Positions 45,601 through 58,144 are shown, counted from the stretch's first letter. The stretch is 64,000 nucleotides of DNA from Dasypus novemcinctus (GCF_030445035.2 NC_080689.1:21853278-21917277); one strand, 5' to 3'. Made by a program: numbers and translations. The notes: a model not told the origin generated them from the sequence alone.

Positions 45601-46167
45601 ATGGGGAGCAAAGTAAAGGAGAAGCAAGCCTTGAAAAGGATCAGAAAGTGTGCAGCTTCTGATGGTGGAATTCATGTACCTTTGTGTGAAGGTGCTGAAA
45701 TCGGACTGGCACAGCTGCAGCAGCCCTTTGGGTGCCTCCTTGATCAAGACTCATATTCCTGGGAGACAGTGATTGTCCTAGCTTGGGCCAATATTCACAA
45801 GGGCTGGGGAAGGAGCAAGAAGCAAGGTAAGAGGAGTGGTGTGCCCCTGAAGAAAACTCTACTGCAATTACCTAAAGAAGGGGGCAGAAGCTTCCACAAG
45901 CATGTAAAACAGGTGTCTACAGACAAAGCAAGGAGGTGCTCAAATCAGCTCCAACCTCTTTCTGTATTATCACCAACTGCCCTTTCTTATATATGCATCC
46001 TTGGAATTCTCACCATTCCCTACACATGCTTTAAGCCTTTCAAGCCACTGTTCCTTCTAGACCTTTTGCTTCTCTCCTCTTTATCTAACAAAAGCTTTCT
46101 TATGTGTATAGACTCTGTCCAACTGATATTTAATCATTACCACTCCAAGGTCTCTACAGACAGGTAA
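45601..46167 (+). other. Longest ORF in the window (188 codons), probably fortuitous
   Basis: The frame is open for 567 bp but I recognise no family. The first about 110 residues are Lys/Arg/Gly-rich without a fold signature. The last about 75 are Leu/Ser-rich, as expected for translated pyrimidine-rich non-coding DNA, and overlap an L2-like relic. There is no Kozak-like context worth noting and no clear splice sites framing the ORF, although caag|gtaag occurs inside at 45825-45833. It could be an old repeat. Confidence 0.2.
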
Positions 46168-46350
46168 TTTTTCCCTCTTTTCCATTTTCTTAGCATTTCC
46201 TTTTGCTAATCTTCAACAGTACTTTTCATATTCTGCCTTGTGTTGTATTATAACCTTATCTTTTTGACCAAAATGCAACAGTTTTGATGGCATGGGCCAT
46301 GTCTTATTCATTTCAGATCCCCTCTGAGTTAATATATGTTGCAATGATTA
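45950..46350 (+). repeat. Possible L2 3' end relic
   Basis: Pyrimidine-rich text ending with gcatgggccatgtcttattc and gcaatgattaataaatata resembles the L2 3' end (gcagggactttgtctt then aataaatatttgttg). Strongly diverged. Confidence 0.4.
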
Positions 46351-46671
46351 ATAAATATAGGGATAATGACTTTACTTATGTAATTTTCCTACCATTTAGA
46401 AGAACTGGATTTAATCTGTTATGCAATTATATCATCTATCCCTATACATTTGTAATTTTGTGATGAAAAATCACATATGGCGTTTAAAATTATTAACACA
46501 TATCTAGTAGGTAATAAAAAATGGGTTGATTAAATCTTGATTTAATAAATTTTATTAGCATTATAACACATTATTTGGAAGAGAAAGATAAAGTTAGTGA
46601 AAGGAAATGTGCAGGAAAATAGGTCAATATTGGCTTCACATGTTAAGTAAGTTAATCATCAGAACACTGAT

Positions 46672-46790
46672 ATGAAGTAGGCATTATTATTCTTATTTTA
46701 CACATAAAGAAATTGAGGTTTAGGTTGGGTTAAGCAACTTGCTTAATTTCTCACAGGTAATAAAAAGGCAGATCCAGGATTTGTCAAATA
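46672..46790 (-). repeat. MIR fragment, antisense
   Basis: gaagtaggcattattattc, then ttttacacataaagaaattg, then gttaagcaacttgcttaa and gcagatccaggattt match reversed MIR closely. Confidence 0.78.
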
Positions 46791-47869
46791 TTAAAGACTG
46801 CTCTTTCCACTAATTGACAGCTTTTAAAATCCAAAGTAATGCATGTATTTGGATTTTTAAAAATCAAATATCCAATGGATATTAAAATAAAAATGAGCAG
46901 TCCCTGTTCTAATTTTTACTGTTCTAGAGGCAGTTATTCTTAATACTTTCTCTTTGAAGTTATTTAGGTGATTATCTCCATTTCTTTTAAATAATATGCT
47001 TGTGTCACCCTCTCTTGATGGGTTATTAGCAATAGATAGAAATGATAATTAGCCAATTTCTAACATGGAATTTAAAAGGCTGAGACTAAATCATAGAATA
47101 GTATAAAAGAAGGACAGAATAAATCCATGTAGCAATTTTGCCTTATGAATAATTTTTAGGAAGACCAGTCCTAACTCGAATCCCTAAACAGATACTCCTG
47201 TATTTCCTCCAAATCCTTTCATGGCTTTATTTCCTTTAACTCCTTAACCTCCATAAAATTCTTATTTTCAGTACCTTCTGATAATGAAAGGAAAGAAGCG
47301 CCGTTTACAATTCTTTCTCACCTTCCAACTATTTCTCTAAATCCTGCCTTAGTTAATATGCTTCATTTTTGGACCAGAATTTCTTTAACAATTCTGTTTG
47401 TTCCAAATTTTCTGATTGCCTTCTTTACTTTCTTGCAGTGAACAAAAACACATGTGAACTTCAGCGAATTTCTTGCTGCTTCTGTCCTCTAAACCTTGTC
47501 AGAGCTGGAGCAGTCCAAGAGTTCTGCTGGACTTCTCTGCTCTGCTCTACAGGCCTTCTGCATGTACTAGGCTGCAGCCTCCTCTGCTCTCACTTTTCTA
47601 TTTGCTCTCAGTCTCCAGAAATTAATGAAATGTCTTATCTCTTTCTCTAGTTCTTTTCTTAATGGGAATTTACACCTTTTACTCTCCTTTAGTATCATGG
47701 TAGTAGTCTTTATGAAAAACTAAATGCATGTATGTAGTCCACTATCTTACAAAAATCTACCACACAACCACTAAACATTTAAAGGTCCACTGAGTGTATC
47801 TGTGTTCGTCTTGGGGAAAAATATATATTCAAGGAGAAGATGTATATTCATGCATCTAAATGAAATGGC
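46791..47869. other. Unassigned sequence
   Basis: No recognised feature. The 93-codon + ORF at 47369-47650 is Cys/Leu-rich without a known motif and sits in pyrimidine-rich DNA. Confidence 0.4.
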
Positions 47870-48276
47870 GGTAAGTGGACTTGGCCCAAAAGATAGGGCG
47901 TCCGCCTACCACATAGGAGGTCTGCAGTTCAAATCCTGGGCCTCCTTGACTAGTGTGGAGCTGGTCCATGCGCAGTGCTGATGTGTATAAGGAGTGCTGT
48001 GCCATGCAGGGGTGTCTCCCATGCAGGGGAGCCCCATGTGCAAGGAGTGCGTCCCATAAGGAGAGCTGTCCAGCGGGAAAGAAAGTGCAGCCTGCCTAAG
48101 AACGGCAGGGCACACACGGAGAGCTGACACAACAAGATGACGCAACAAAAAGAAATACAGATTGCCGGTGCCGCTGATAAGGACAGAAGTGGTCACAGAA
48201 GAACACACAGTGAGTGGACACAGAGAGCAGACAACTGGGGTGGGGAGGGGAGAGAAATAAATAATAAAAATAAAAT
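47870..48276 (+). mobile_element. DAS SINE with perfect 12 bp target-site duplication
   Basis: ggtaagtggacttggccc head, B-box-like agttcaaatcc at 47936-47946, GC-rich body and a taaataataaaaataaaat tail. aaatgaaatggc flanks it at 47858-47869 and 48277-48288. Several CpGs seen in the 10.9 kb copy are TpG or CpA here, so it is older. Confidence 0.95.
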
Positions 48277-48288
48277 AAATGAAATGGC

Positions 48289-49283
48289 TTTAAGTTTCAG
48301 TTATTTGGTCTTACATTGTTTCTCATTAGCAAGAGTGGCAGCTGCTATCCTCAATTACATCCTTACATATTTAATCAAGATTCAGTGAGACTATTTTTTC
48401 AAAACTGCTTATCTCAAATCTTAAAATTGACCTAAGCCATGCAACTTTTAATGGCCAACCATATTATCAAATAAAAATTTAAAGTCACTTACTATAAGCA
48501 ACTATTAAACACTTATTCAAGCTATTGCTTTCAGAACTTACCTTGTTTCATGTTCCACACATGCCACCCTGGATTTCTGCTGCTTCCAGTGGCTCCATCC
48601 ACACTTCTGCTGGGGTTAGTAAAGTCTTGCTAACATTTGGAACTCCATCACTGTCATTATGTGGGACATTGTTCAAACCTAAGGTACCTCAGCTGCCAAC
48701 CACTTTTCTATTCTCATTCTCTATAGACCCTCATGGTTGTGATCAAGACCCTAAGTGACATGCTGACTAGTATAAGCAGATTGACAAGGAAGCTTAAGCC
48801 CATGCAAACTTACAGCTACCAAGCTTTCAGGAAATTTCAAAGAAATCCACATTCTTGTAAAGGAATACAAATATTACTCGATGAGACTTCAAAGCCCAAT
48901 ATCCATTTTTCAAATGTTGACTTTTACTTAAAAGAATGGATACTGGATTGTTTGTTCTTTAGGTTACCCTCTTAGGAATATAGGAATCTGAGTTTAGAAT
49001 AAAGGGACTGGGTAGGGAAGATTGGGTATAAAATGAAAAGTAGGAAGCTGGCAGACAGGATTGATCTCCATTGTTATTCTGTCAGGCTATTCCAGCCACA
49101 TACTTCAGCACTGATGTCTCAATGGTAAAATGGAAAGAAGAAGGAGAATTTGTACTGGGGAGCATATGAAAATAAATAAGCTTTAGCCTGCCTAAAATGT
49201 AAATTAGGGCTGTCCCTGTCACAAGGTTTTCTTTTCTTTCTGTGGTCTTTTCTTTTCATCAATTTTCTCTCCTTATTTCCTAG
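48289..49283. other. Unassigned unique sequence
   Basis: No repeat is recognised in about 1 kb. ORFs at 48525-48758 and 48733-48975 carry no known domain. It ends in a polypyrimidine tract (49236-49280) in front of the exon candidate. Confidence 0.4.
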
Positions 49284-49360
49284 GGACTAGATGACAATGG
49301 AGCACTCCTCTCTTCATGTGTTCCGGGGAAAATTGAAATAAATACTTCATCTGCATATTG
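49284..49360 (+). other. Candidate 77 nt internal exon
   Basis: A long pyrimidine-rich tract ending tttcctag (49276-49283) is followed by 77 nt open only in the first frame, then attg|gtaagta at 49357-49367. The frame would read GLDDNGALLSSC, then VPGKIEINTSSAY, with the last codon split. The flanks are unique, not repeats. Twenty-five open codons can occur by chance, and I do not recognise the peptide. If real, it means the window lies in an intron-rich gene on the + strand. Confidence 0.35.
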
Positions 49361-49645
49361 GTAAGTATTTTGCTTCTCAGGGTGAGATAGACCCTAGCTT
49401 AAAGAAATTTGGAAATGGGATATAATTACATTTTAACCTAGACAACTATGAGAATGCAATGCTTAGTTCACCAAAGGCAATACAGTAGCAAGAGCAAGTA
49501 TGAAAATTAGGACCTTCTTATCCATTTATTCCAAAACATTTACAGCAGACCAATTATATCCCAGGGGCAGTATTATGAGCAAACAAGATACTGTCCCTGC
49601 TCTGAGTTAAAATCAATGAAATTAGAAAATTAATCAAATAATGAT
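49361..49645 (+). repeat. Ancient repeat relic in unique flank
   Basis: 49515-49610 (ttatatcccaggggcagtat, then caagatactgtccctgctc) recalls an ancient mammalian repeat core (tgtgccaggcactgt then gacacagtccctgccct). Weak. Confidence 0.4.
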
Positions 49646-49660
49646 AAAAATCAATTTATA
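49646..49660. repeat. Left target-site duplication of the U6/L1 insertion
   Basis: aaaaatcaatttata, identical to 54747-54761, directly before the first base of U6. Confidence 0.95.
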
Positions 49661-49767
49661 GTGCTTGCATTGGCAGCACATATACTAAAATTGGAATGAT
49701 ACAGGGAAGATTAGTATGGCCCTTGTATAAGGATGACATATAAATCCATAAAACATTCCATATTTTT
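49661..49767 (+). pseudogene. RNU6 (pseudogene): U6 snRNA pseudogene, full length, fused to L1
   Basis: The 107 nt start at gtgcttgc and end at catattttt, exactly the span of mature U6. It has ggcagcacatatactaaaa, ttggaatgatacaggga and aggatgaca in order. The splicing-essential ACAGAGA box reads ACAGGGA (49701-49707) and the following AGC triad reads AGT (49713-49715), with many C-to-T changes, so it cannot be a working spliceosomal RNA. The L1 follows without a gap. U6 acts in the nucleus in the spliceosome. Here it is the 5' half of a chimeric retrocopy. Confidence 0.95.
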
Positions 49768-50505
49768 CCATGTCCAAGAAACACAATTTACTCCCATCTG
49801 AATAAATCTGAATAGACAACTCTAAGATACATATTAATCAGAATGTCAAATGCCAAAGATGGTGAGAGTTCTGAGAGCAGAAATAGAAAAGCAATGAATA
49901 ATTAATAAGGGATACCCAATTAGATGTGGGTAGTGCCAATTTCTCATCAGAAATCATGGAGACAAGAAGACAATGGTATGGTATATTTAAAATCCTGCAG
50001 GAAAAAAAAAAAACAAAACTGCCTGCCAAGAAGCTTATATTTGTCAGGATTGTATTTCAAAGCTGAGGGTGGGTTTAGATTATTAACAGATAAACAGAAA
50101 TTGAGAGTTTATAACAAAGAGATTGGCTTAGCAAGAAATACTAAAGGGAGTGGTACAGCTGAAAAGAAAAGACATGAGAAAGAGGCTTGGAATAGCATCT
50201 AGGAATGAAGATTAAATCAGTAAAAGTAACTAAAAGTGTAAAAAAGAGAGGTGAAAATAAAATATGACAGGTAAAACCCAAAGGTCAAAATGAGTGAAAT
50301 AAGCCCTGCCTTACAAAAATAACATTTTTTATTTATGTTTTTTAAAATTTATGAATGGAGTCAACTCCCTTATCAAAAGACAGAAGTGGCAGAATGGATA
50401 AGAAAATATTAACCTTCTATATGTTGTCTAAGAGACTCACCTTAAAACCAAGGATACCAATAGATTTAAAGTGAAAAATTGGAACAAGATATTCCACACA
50501 TGCAG

Positions 50506-50570
50506 TAACCAAAAAACAAAAACAAAAACAAAAACAACCCAAAAACCCAAAAAAGCAAAAAACCTGGAGT
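50506..50570 (+). repeat. (AAAAC)n-like simple repeat inside L1 ORF2
   Basis: An A/C pentamer-like tract lies within the endonuclease coding part, probably an expansion after insertion. It breaks the frame. Confidence 0.7.
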
Positions 50571-50721
50571 AGCTATACTTATATCAGATGAAATAGACTT
50601 TAAAAGCAAGACTGTTATTAAAGACAAGGAAGAACATTATATATTAATACAAGGGGTAATTCACCAGGGAGAAATAACAATCATAAATATATATGAACCT
50701 AAACAGGATGCCCCAAGATGC

Positions 50722-50973
50722 ATGAGGCAAACACTGGCAAAACTGAAGGGAGAAAAAGATATCTCTACAATAATAGTTGGAGACTTCAATACACTACTCT
50801 CAGCATTGGATAGAACATCTGGACAAAGGATCAATAAGGACACAAAGAGCTTGAATAATATGATAAATGTTCTAAACCTAATAGATGTATATGGAACATT
50901 GCACCCCAAAACAACAGGTTATACATTCTTTTCAAGTGCTCATGGATCTTTCTACAGGATAGGCCATATGTGA
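50722..50973 (+). pseudogene. L1 ORF2 endonuclease fragment, catalytic residue lost
   Basis: 83 codons from the APE-like endonuclease that nicks target DNA. GDFN (residues 20-23) keeps the Asp/Asn pair. Near the end, SSAHGSFYRIGHM has glycine where the family has the catalytic Asp of the R/K-I-D-H motif (residue 81, 50962-50964). It stops after HM. With stops and frameshifts elsewhere the element is dead, although this change may postdate insertion. Confidence 0.9.
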
Positions 50974-51589
50974 TGGCACAGAGTTGGTCTAATAAATTCA
51001 ACAAGTTCAAAATTATACAAAACACTTCCTCTTATCATAATGGAATAAAGTTGGAAAACAATAAGAATGCAAAAAAGGAGAAATTAACAATTATATGGTA
51101 ATTAAACAACACACTTTTAAATAACCAGTGGGTCAATGAAGAAATTTTGAGAGAAATCAATAAATATCTTGAGATGAATAAAAAGGAAAGCACAACATAT
51201 GAGTAGTGCTGAGAGGAAATTTATAGCTCTCAATGCTTACACTTAAAAAAGGAGAAAGAACTAAAATTGAAGATCTTACTGCACACCTAGAGGAACTAGA
51301 AACAGAGAAGCAAACTAAACCCAAAGCACATAGAAGAAATGAAATAACAAAGATCTGAACAGAAATAAATGAAACTGAGATTAAAAAAATAGAATTAACA
51401 AAACCAAAAGTTGGTTCTTCTAGAAGATTAACAAGATCAACAGACCCTTAGATAGACTGACAAAGAAAAGGAGAGAGGAGTAGCAAATAAATGAAATAAA
51501 AAATGAAAACAGGACATTACTACTGACCTCTCAGAAATAAAAGAGATCATAACAGTATACTATGAACTATTATAGGCCAAAAATCTAGA

Positions 51590-52920
51590 CAATTTAGACA
51601 AAATAGAAAAATTTCTAAGTATGTACAACCTACACTGACTCTAGAAGAAATAGAAGACCTCAACAATCCAATTATGAGTGAAGAGCTTGAAACAGTCATC
51701 AAATAACTCCCCACAATGAAAGGCCAGGGCCACATGGTTTCACAGATGAGTTATACCAAGCATTCAAAAACACTTAATATCAATCTGACTCAAACTCTTT
51801 AAAAAAATTGAACAAAAAAGAATGCTACCAAACTCATTCTCTGAAGTCTAATACCAAAGTCAGATAAAGTTATTATGAAAAAAACACACACAAAATACAG
51901 CTCCATTTCCTGATGATTATGGGTGCAAAAATCCTTAACAAAATACTTGGTAACTGAATCCAACAACACATTAAAAGAATTATTCATTATGATCAGTGGG
52001 TTTTATATCAGGCATGCAAGGGTTGTTCAACACAAGAAATACAATCAGCATAATATACCACATTAAGAAATCAAAGAAGAAAAATTCCTGATCCTATCAA
52101 TTGATGTAGAAAAGGCATTCGACAAAATATGGTATCCTTTCTTGATAAAAATACTACAAAAGATAGGAATTGAAGGAAATTTTCTCAACATGATGAAAGC
52201 CATATATGAAAAGTCCATAGCTAGTATTCCACTCAATGGTGAAAGACTGAAAGCTTTCCTGTTGAGACATTATTAAGACAAGAATGCCCACTGTTACTGC
52301 TGGTATTCAATATAGTGCTAGAGGTTCTAGCTAGAACAATTAGGCAAGAGAAAATATAAAAGGCATCCAATTTGGAAAGGAATATGTAAAACTTACACTA
52401 TTTGCAGATGATATTATCTAATACATAGGAATTCCAAAAAAATCTACAACAAAGCTGGTTGAGCTAATAAACAATTTCAGTATTGTTGGGATACAAGATC
52501 AGTATGAAAAATCAGTGGTGTTCTATACACTAATAATGTGCAATCTGAGTATGAAGTCAGGAAAAAAAAACATTTACAATAGTGACTAAAAGAATGAAGT
52601 ATTTATTAACAAACTTAACCAAGATGTAAAGCAGTTGCTTCAGAGAACTGTAATACATTGTTAAAAGAAATTTAAGAAGGCCTAAATAATTGGAAGAACA
52701 TTTCATGTTCATGGACTGGAAGACTAAATATCATTAAGATGTTGATTCTACCCAAATTGATATACAGATTCAATGCAACCAAAAAAAAATTGCACCAGCA
52801 GTTTTTTAAAAAAATGGAAAACACAATCATCAAATTTATTTGGAAGGGTGTGAGGCCCTGAATAGCCAGAAATATCTTACAAAGGAAAATCAAAGTTGGA
52901 GGACTCTCACTTCTATACTT
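51590..52920 (+). pseudogene. L1 ORF2 reverse transcriptase region, broken
   Basis: The nucleotide text follows the L1 at 14331-15570 block by block (acaacctacact at 51625, ttgatgtagaaaaggcattc near 52102, FADD-coding ttt gca gat gat at 52401-52412). Frames are interrupted many times. Unlike the 14.3 kb copy, the catalytic FADD is intact at sequence level. Confidence 0.85.
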
Positions 52921-54746
52921 TAAATCATATCACCTACCTACAGTGGTAAAAACAGCCTGGTACTAGCCTAAAGAGAGACACATACACCAGTGGAACAGAA
53001 TTGATGGTTCTGAAACAAACCCTTACATTTATGGTCAAGTCGTCTTGGACGAGCCTGTCAAACATACCCAGATGGGGCAGAATGGTAGATTCAACAAATG
53101 GTGCAGGAGGAACTGGATAACTGGATATCTACATCTTAAAGAAAGAAAGAGGACCCCAATCTCACAGCATATACAAAAATTAACTAAAAATGGATCAAAG
53201 ACCTTCATATACAAGTAAGAACTATAAAGCTCCTAGAATAAAATGTCAGGAATTATCTTCAAGATCTAGTGGTAGGTAGGTGGTGAATTCTTATACCGTA
53301 TACTTAAAGCACAAGCAATGAAAGAAAACATGAATAAATGGGATGTCCTCAAACTTACTCTTTTGTGATTCATAGAACTTAATCAAGAAGATGAAACGGC
53401 AGGCTACTCAATGGCAGTAATATTTGGAAACCACATATCCAATATGGGTTTGATTTCTATTCTATATAAACACAATAAAAAAGTGAGCAATCCAATTAAA
53501 AATTTGGCAAAAGTTTTAAATAGACATATCTTAAAAGAAAAAATATTCCATATCACTATCTATTAGTGAAATAGAAATCAAAACGATGAAGAGATATCAT
53601 TTCATATCACATAGAATGGCTATTATTTAAAAAAATACAGAAAACAGTAAGTGCTAGAGAGGATTTGGAGAAATAGGAACACTTATTCACTGTTGGTGGT
53701 ATTTGTAAAATGGTACAGCCTCTGTGGAAGACAGTTTGGCAGTTCCTCAGGTAGCTAAATATAGAACTGCCATGTGATCCAGCAATTTCTCTACTAGGAA
53801 TATATCCAGAGAACTGCAAACTGTGATAAGAACAGACTTCTGCACACCAATGTCCATAGTGGTGTTATTCACAACGTGAAAAGATGGAAATGACTCAAGT
53901 GTCCATCAACCAATGAATGGATAAAGAAAATGTGATACATACATAAAATGGAGTATTATGCTGCAGTAAGAAGAAATGAAAATAGAACACATATGATAAC
54001 ATGGATGAATCTTGAAGACATTACACTAAGTGAAGTTACCTGACACAAAAGGACAAATAATGCATGGTCTCACTAATATAAACTAAATACAAAGAATAAA
54101 CACATGAGGTTAAAACCTAGAGTATAGGTTATTAGGAGATAAGAGGAGAGTTGAGAAGGACTGTGAAGACTTACTGTATGTAGAAGTTTCAATTAACTTG
54201 ACTGTAAAAGTGTGGAAATGGATAGCATTGATGATAACACATTATAGTGAATAGCAGATGCTTTATAAACATAGCTGAAAAGGGTAGTCTAGGGATAGAA
54301 AGTTCAATGGAATGAAAGACAGAGAATAGTTTAGGGACTGAATAACACAGTGAACCCAGAAGTGGATGAGAATTGTGGTTGATGGTACAGATATAAGAGT
54401 GTCCTTCTGTGACTTGAAGGAAATGGGCATCACTACTGCAGGGTGGTGGGAATGTTGGAGAAGCATGGGAAAAATACAATTGGTGTGACTTATGAACTGT
54501 GGTTAACAGCAATACTCTAATATTCTTGCATCAATGCCAAAGATGTACTGGGGGTATATGGGGAAAATGTGCCAAATGTATGCTGTGAACCATGGTTGGT
54601 GGTAAGAGTCTGATGATATTATCTCATAATCTGTAACAAATGTTGCACCATGTGTGGTGTATTGGTGAAGGGGTGTTCTACGGGAATTTTACACATGTGC
54701 ATGATTGTTTCGTAAATTCACAATTTCTGTAATAAAAACATACTTT

Positions 54747-54761
54747 AAAAATCAATTTATA
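54747..54761. repeat. Right target-site duplication of the U6/L1 insertion
   Basis: aaaaatcaatttata, a perfect copy of 49646-49660, immediately after the L1 3' end. Confidence 0.95.
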
Positions 54762-57700
54762 AATATGAAATCAGCCCATATACTGAACTGTATTCATAGA
54801 GTATAAATAATAAACATCTTTATCTTTCTCAATACTGCTCTTCAAAACCATTCTCTTGATATATTTTACTGGTGCTGGTTGGAATCTCTGTCAGGATTCA
54901 AAGAGTCTTTAGTCATTTTTCATTAGTAAATATATTGACTATATTTTTAGATAATAAAAAAAAAAAACTAAAAATGAATCAGATTTAAACCCTCTCACCC
55001 CATTTCAGGTCTGATTTATTCTCAAAGCCCTATAGAAAATGAGGGTGATATTTTAGAGGTCTTCACTCTTGTGTGTTTTGCCACCATTAGAGTTTGGGGG
55101 TAGGCAATTGAGGGCAAATAGAGGATTGATGAGGAGCAAAAAACGTTTTACTTAAATGGAAATGTTAATCCAAAGATATAAATTCTGGATTGTGGAAGAA
55201 TCATGCTAATAGGGTGCTTTTATGTATTGCTTAAAGTTCCCTCTGCTGATATTTTCCAATTATAATTCCCTAGAATTGATGATGCTGCTTCAGCCTGTCC
55301 TAAATCTCCACTCTTCTCCAAAATACCCCCTCCCAGCCTAGATTCTGCATCTCATGGTACATCAAGCTACTTTCTGCTCAGGCCACCTCTCCTCTTAAGG
55401 AAAGTATCTTCTTGTGTCCTCTCTTTTATAGTAGTGCAGCTTTATTCCATCACAACCCTCTCTTTGTTCTTATTTGAATTATATTCTCTCCTTTATTATC
55501 TCTCTCTTTCTCTCTCTCTCTCTCTTTCCATCTTCCTCCTATGTCAGGTCAGTGCACAGACTTGCTGCATATCCCTATATCACTGGAAAGTGTAGCACTT
55601 TCTAAATCCCTCTCCACATAATCAACTGACTAAAAATAATGACCCAGTTGATGTTTTTTAAAAAGAAAATTATCCCATAAGTGGATGATGGTCTAATGCT
55701 GGCAGAGGTAGTTATGAAACTTTCAATTTGAGTATCCGTCTTATGTAGGCAACCTTAAATTCCTATTTTACATAGTCTCAGTTTACATCCGTAGTGAGAG
55801 CTTAAATTTTAGTAACATTCTATTTTATTCACAAAATTGTGCCAGTTTAATGATAAATAATAAACTTATCTTATGGATAAGTGTTCTGGCTCCTTCACTT
55901 AGAATGTGCGAGTGAATATTTGGAGTCCATTGTTTTTAACCTTTGTGGTTTATGACAATAACTGGAGACAATAGAAAAAGTTAAATGTAAAAATCAGTTA
56001 CAATTATAAAGTGTTATAAATGCTATAAAGGAAATCACAGGGAATGCATGAGGTATCATAGGACATCATTTGAAGAAGAGAAATCAAATATAGTTAAGAT
56101 GGCAGGTCAAAAGAAAACATATCAGGTGATATCTAAGGATGAAACAACTAGGAAGTATGTAGAAATAAGAAATTTAGTAGAAATAAGAGGGAAAAATCAG
56201 TTGAACATGAGTCTGAAGCAACCATAGCAAGATGAACCAGGGAGAGAAAACACTAAGTGTAAAGTCTTCAAAGTGGAAGGAAACGTGGGCATTTGGAGGA
56301 ACTGCAAAGAAGCCATTTTAAATGGATACAGGGAATAAATTTGGAGAGAAGACAAGATGAATTCTATTTCATTCTAATTTATAAAAAGTGGCATCTAGTA
56401 TGTTTAAAGCTATAACAATGATTAAAAAGCTAGGTAAAATGCAAAATTATAACCCTTTTTGAGCCTATCAAGACATGAAGTCATAGGGTGACAAAGTAGT
56501 ATAAATTCCAAGGAGGAAGAAGAATCCTCCAGGACAAGCCAATGCATTGAGTGCACCACTTCTGGGGTGCACAGGTGGAAGGAGTGAACAGTGTACAAGT
56601 TGGTAAGAAGAAATCAGCAAAATTTAAGCATATTGCTAAAAATCAAGTGTGGATGTTGTGTTAGACTGGAATGGTTAGGGCTCCCAGACACAGGGAGAGC
56701 TTATACTCATGTTCATAGTCCTGCATCTTGTGCTTATTTGCAAGATTGGTAGCAAGGCAGGAGATTAGAGACTCTTCGGTTATGCAGACATGAACAAGGG
56801 GATCAAATACTGCAGCAAGAAAAGTATAGAACCCTATGTCCTGCCCAAATCCTTCTCTCCTGCAGGGAAAAGTCCTCAAGATCCTGGAGGGGGGGCAAAC
56901 CATATTATTTTCAAGACACAGGACAGACCCATTGTGGCTGTGAGAATGGTACCAGAATAAAAAATTCTGTTTTCCTAGTGATAGGGTAGGAAATTGTCCT
57001 GGACTCAGGACCTTATATTGTTAACACTGTTAACACTGGAAAGGGCAGGAAAGTCCCAACCAAGTCAAAGTCAGTTACAAGGCAAGGTTTGGTGACCATG
57101 GGAATTAGGGGCAGAGATTCTGAGGAAAGTCCTACCTCAAGGCCTGGGCATATAGGACTTATCTAATCCTGAGCCATCATCAGAATAAGACTGTGCCCAA
57201 TGGTAGCATGATCACAGCATCAGTTTATAAACAACTGCCCTCTAACACTTGGTGAGAGTAAGATCAGGGATAGAGACCGCTGAACAGTAATGAAGAGAAT
57301 TAATGCTGAGAAAGAAATATATACACTGAGCTAAAAATCCTCTGGCACTCCAACCCCTTTCCTAGTCATAAGGCAGTGAAAGTTTACTACTAACTTGAAG
57401 ACTGTGGTACACTGAAGATAATGGCAACAATAAAACATCTAAGCCATGTTCAACTCCTGACTAGATTTATTCAAACTGCCACATTAACAATCTCACTAGA
57501 AGAGGTATTTCTATTTTCAGGCATAAATACTATTTATCTCATTCTCTTCTGTCTATACATGATTTCTAGCATTCAGTCAAAAATACAGAGATAAAAATAA
57601 GCAAGGGAAAGTAATGAAGTCTGAAAACAAGACCAGTTTCTCTGGCAACTGTTGACTTTTCTCAGTGCTTGCAATCATAGCAGCCAACCCTTTTGCGGGA

Positions 57701-58140
57701 CAGTGTTGAGCTATGAATTTATTTCCTTGTGACAAGAACAATATCATAAAAAGCTTTCTTGTAGTTTGGCATGCCTGTTATAAGCTGTAGCAAGCATTAT
57801 AGCCATATTACTGGAGGTTTTAATAACATTTAAGTGACATCTTGTATCATTGGTACCAGTGTAACTTGTCACCAGGTACCACAGACCCATACCTACGTCT
57901 TCCCAGATCTTAGTTGCTCCATTTTGCTTTCTGAGGAGGCTGATTTCAGGTGGCAATAAACCACAATGTCTTACTCCATGGTACACAAATCACCTTCTTA
58001 AACATAGCAGGCAGGTTCAGGTATTCCCTGACACCTAATAGAGAGAAATGTTTTAATCTGATGAGCTGGCAATGTTGTTTCAGCATACAAAAAAGAGCTG
58101 TGCTGAAAATACCCAGAAATGCCATAAATCAAGATTGAAT
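54762..58140. repeat. Unassigned sequence with a TC microsatellite
   Basis: A TC-rich microsatellite lies at 55501-55527. The rest shows no gene or recognisable repeat in about 3.4 kb. The minus-strand ORFs at 56661-56903 and 57744-57986 (80 codons each) have no known domain. Confidence 0.45.
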
Positions 58141-58144
58141 AGTA

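Larger units (their letters stand above)
49661..54746 (+). mobile_element. U6/L1 chimeric retroinsertion, 5.1 kb
   Basis: U6 (49661-49767) joins a 5'-truncated L1 that starts in the C-terminal part of ORF1, then the inter-ORF spacer (to about 50290), ORF2 endonuclease, RT with FADD at 52401-52412, C-terminus and 3'UTR to about 54746. A perfect 15 bp target-site duplication lies outside U6 on the left and outside the L1 tail on the right, so the two RNAs entered in one event, as expected when the L1 enzyme jumps from L1 RNA to U6 RNA. All frames are broken by later mutations. The A-tail is short. Confidence 0.95.

Noticed and set aside
48540..48610. Minus-strand exon-like segment ending in caag|gtaagtt
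   Set aside because: The donor is good, but no pyrimidine tract precedes any AG upstream, so I treat it as chance.
49661..49767. A functional U6 gene
   Set aside because: Key boxes are mutated (ACAGGGA, AGT), no proximal element or TATA box at the proper distance was seen upstream, and the copy is fused to L1 within one target-site duplication.
55501..55527. TC microsatellite and other short runs (19300-19328 TG, 63907-63922 TTGG, 36378-36390 TA)
   Set aside because: Ordinary simple repeats, noted in the annotation but not unusual.
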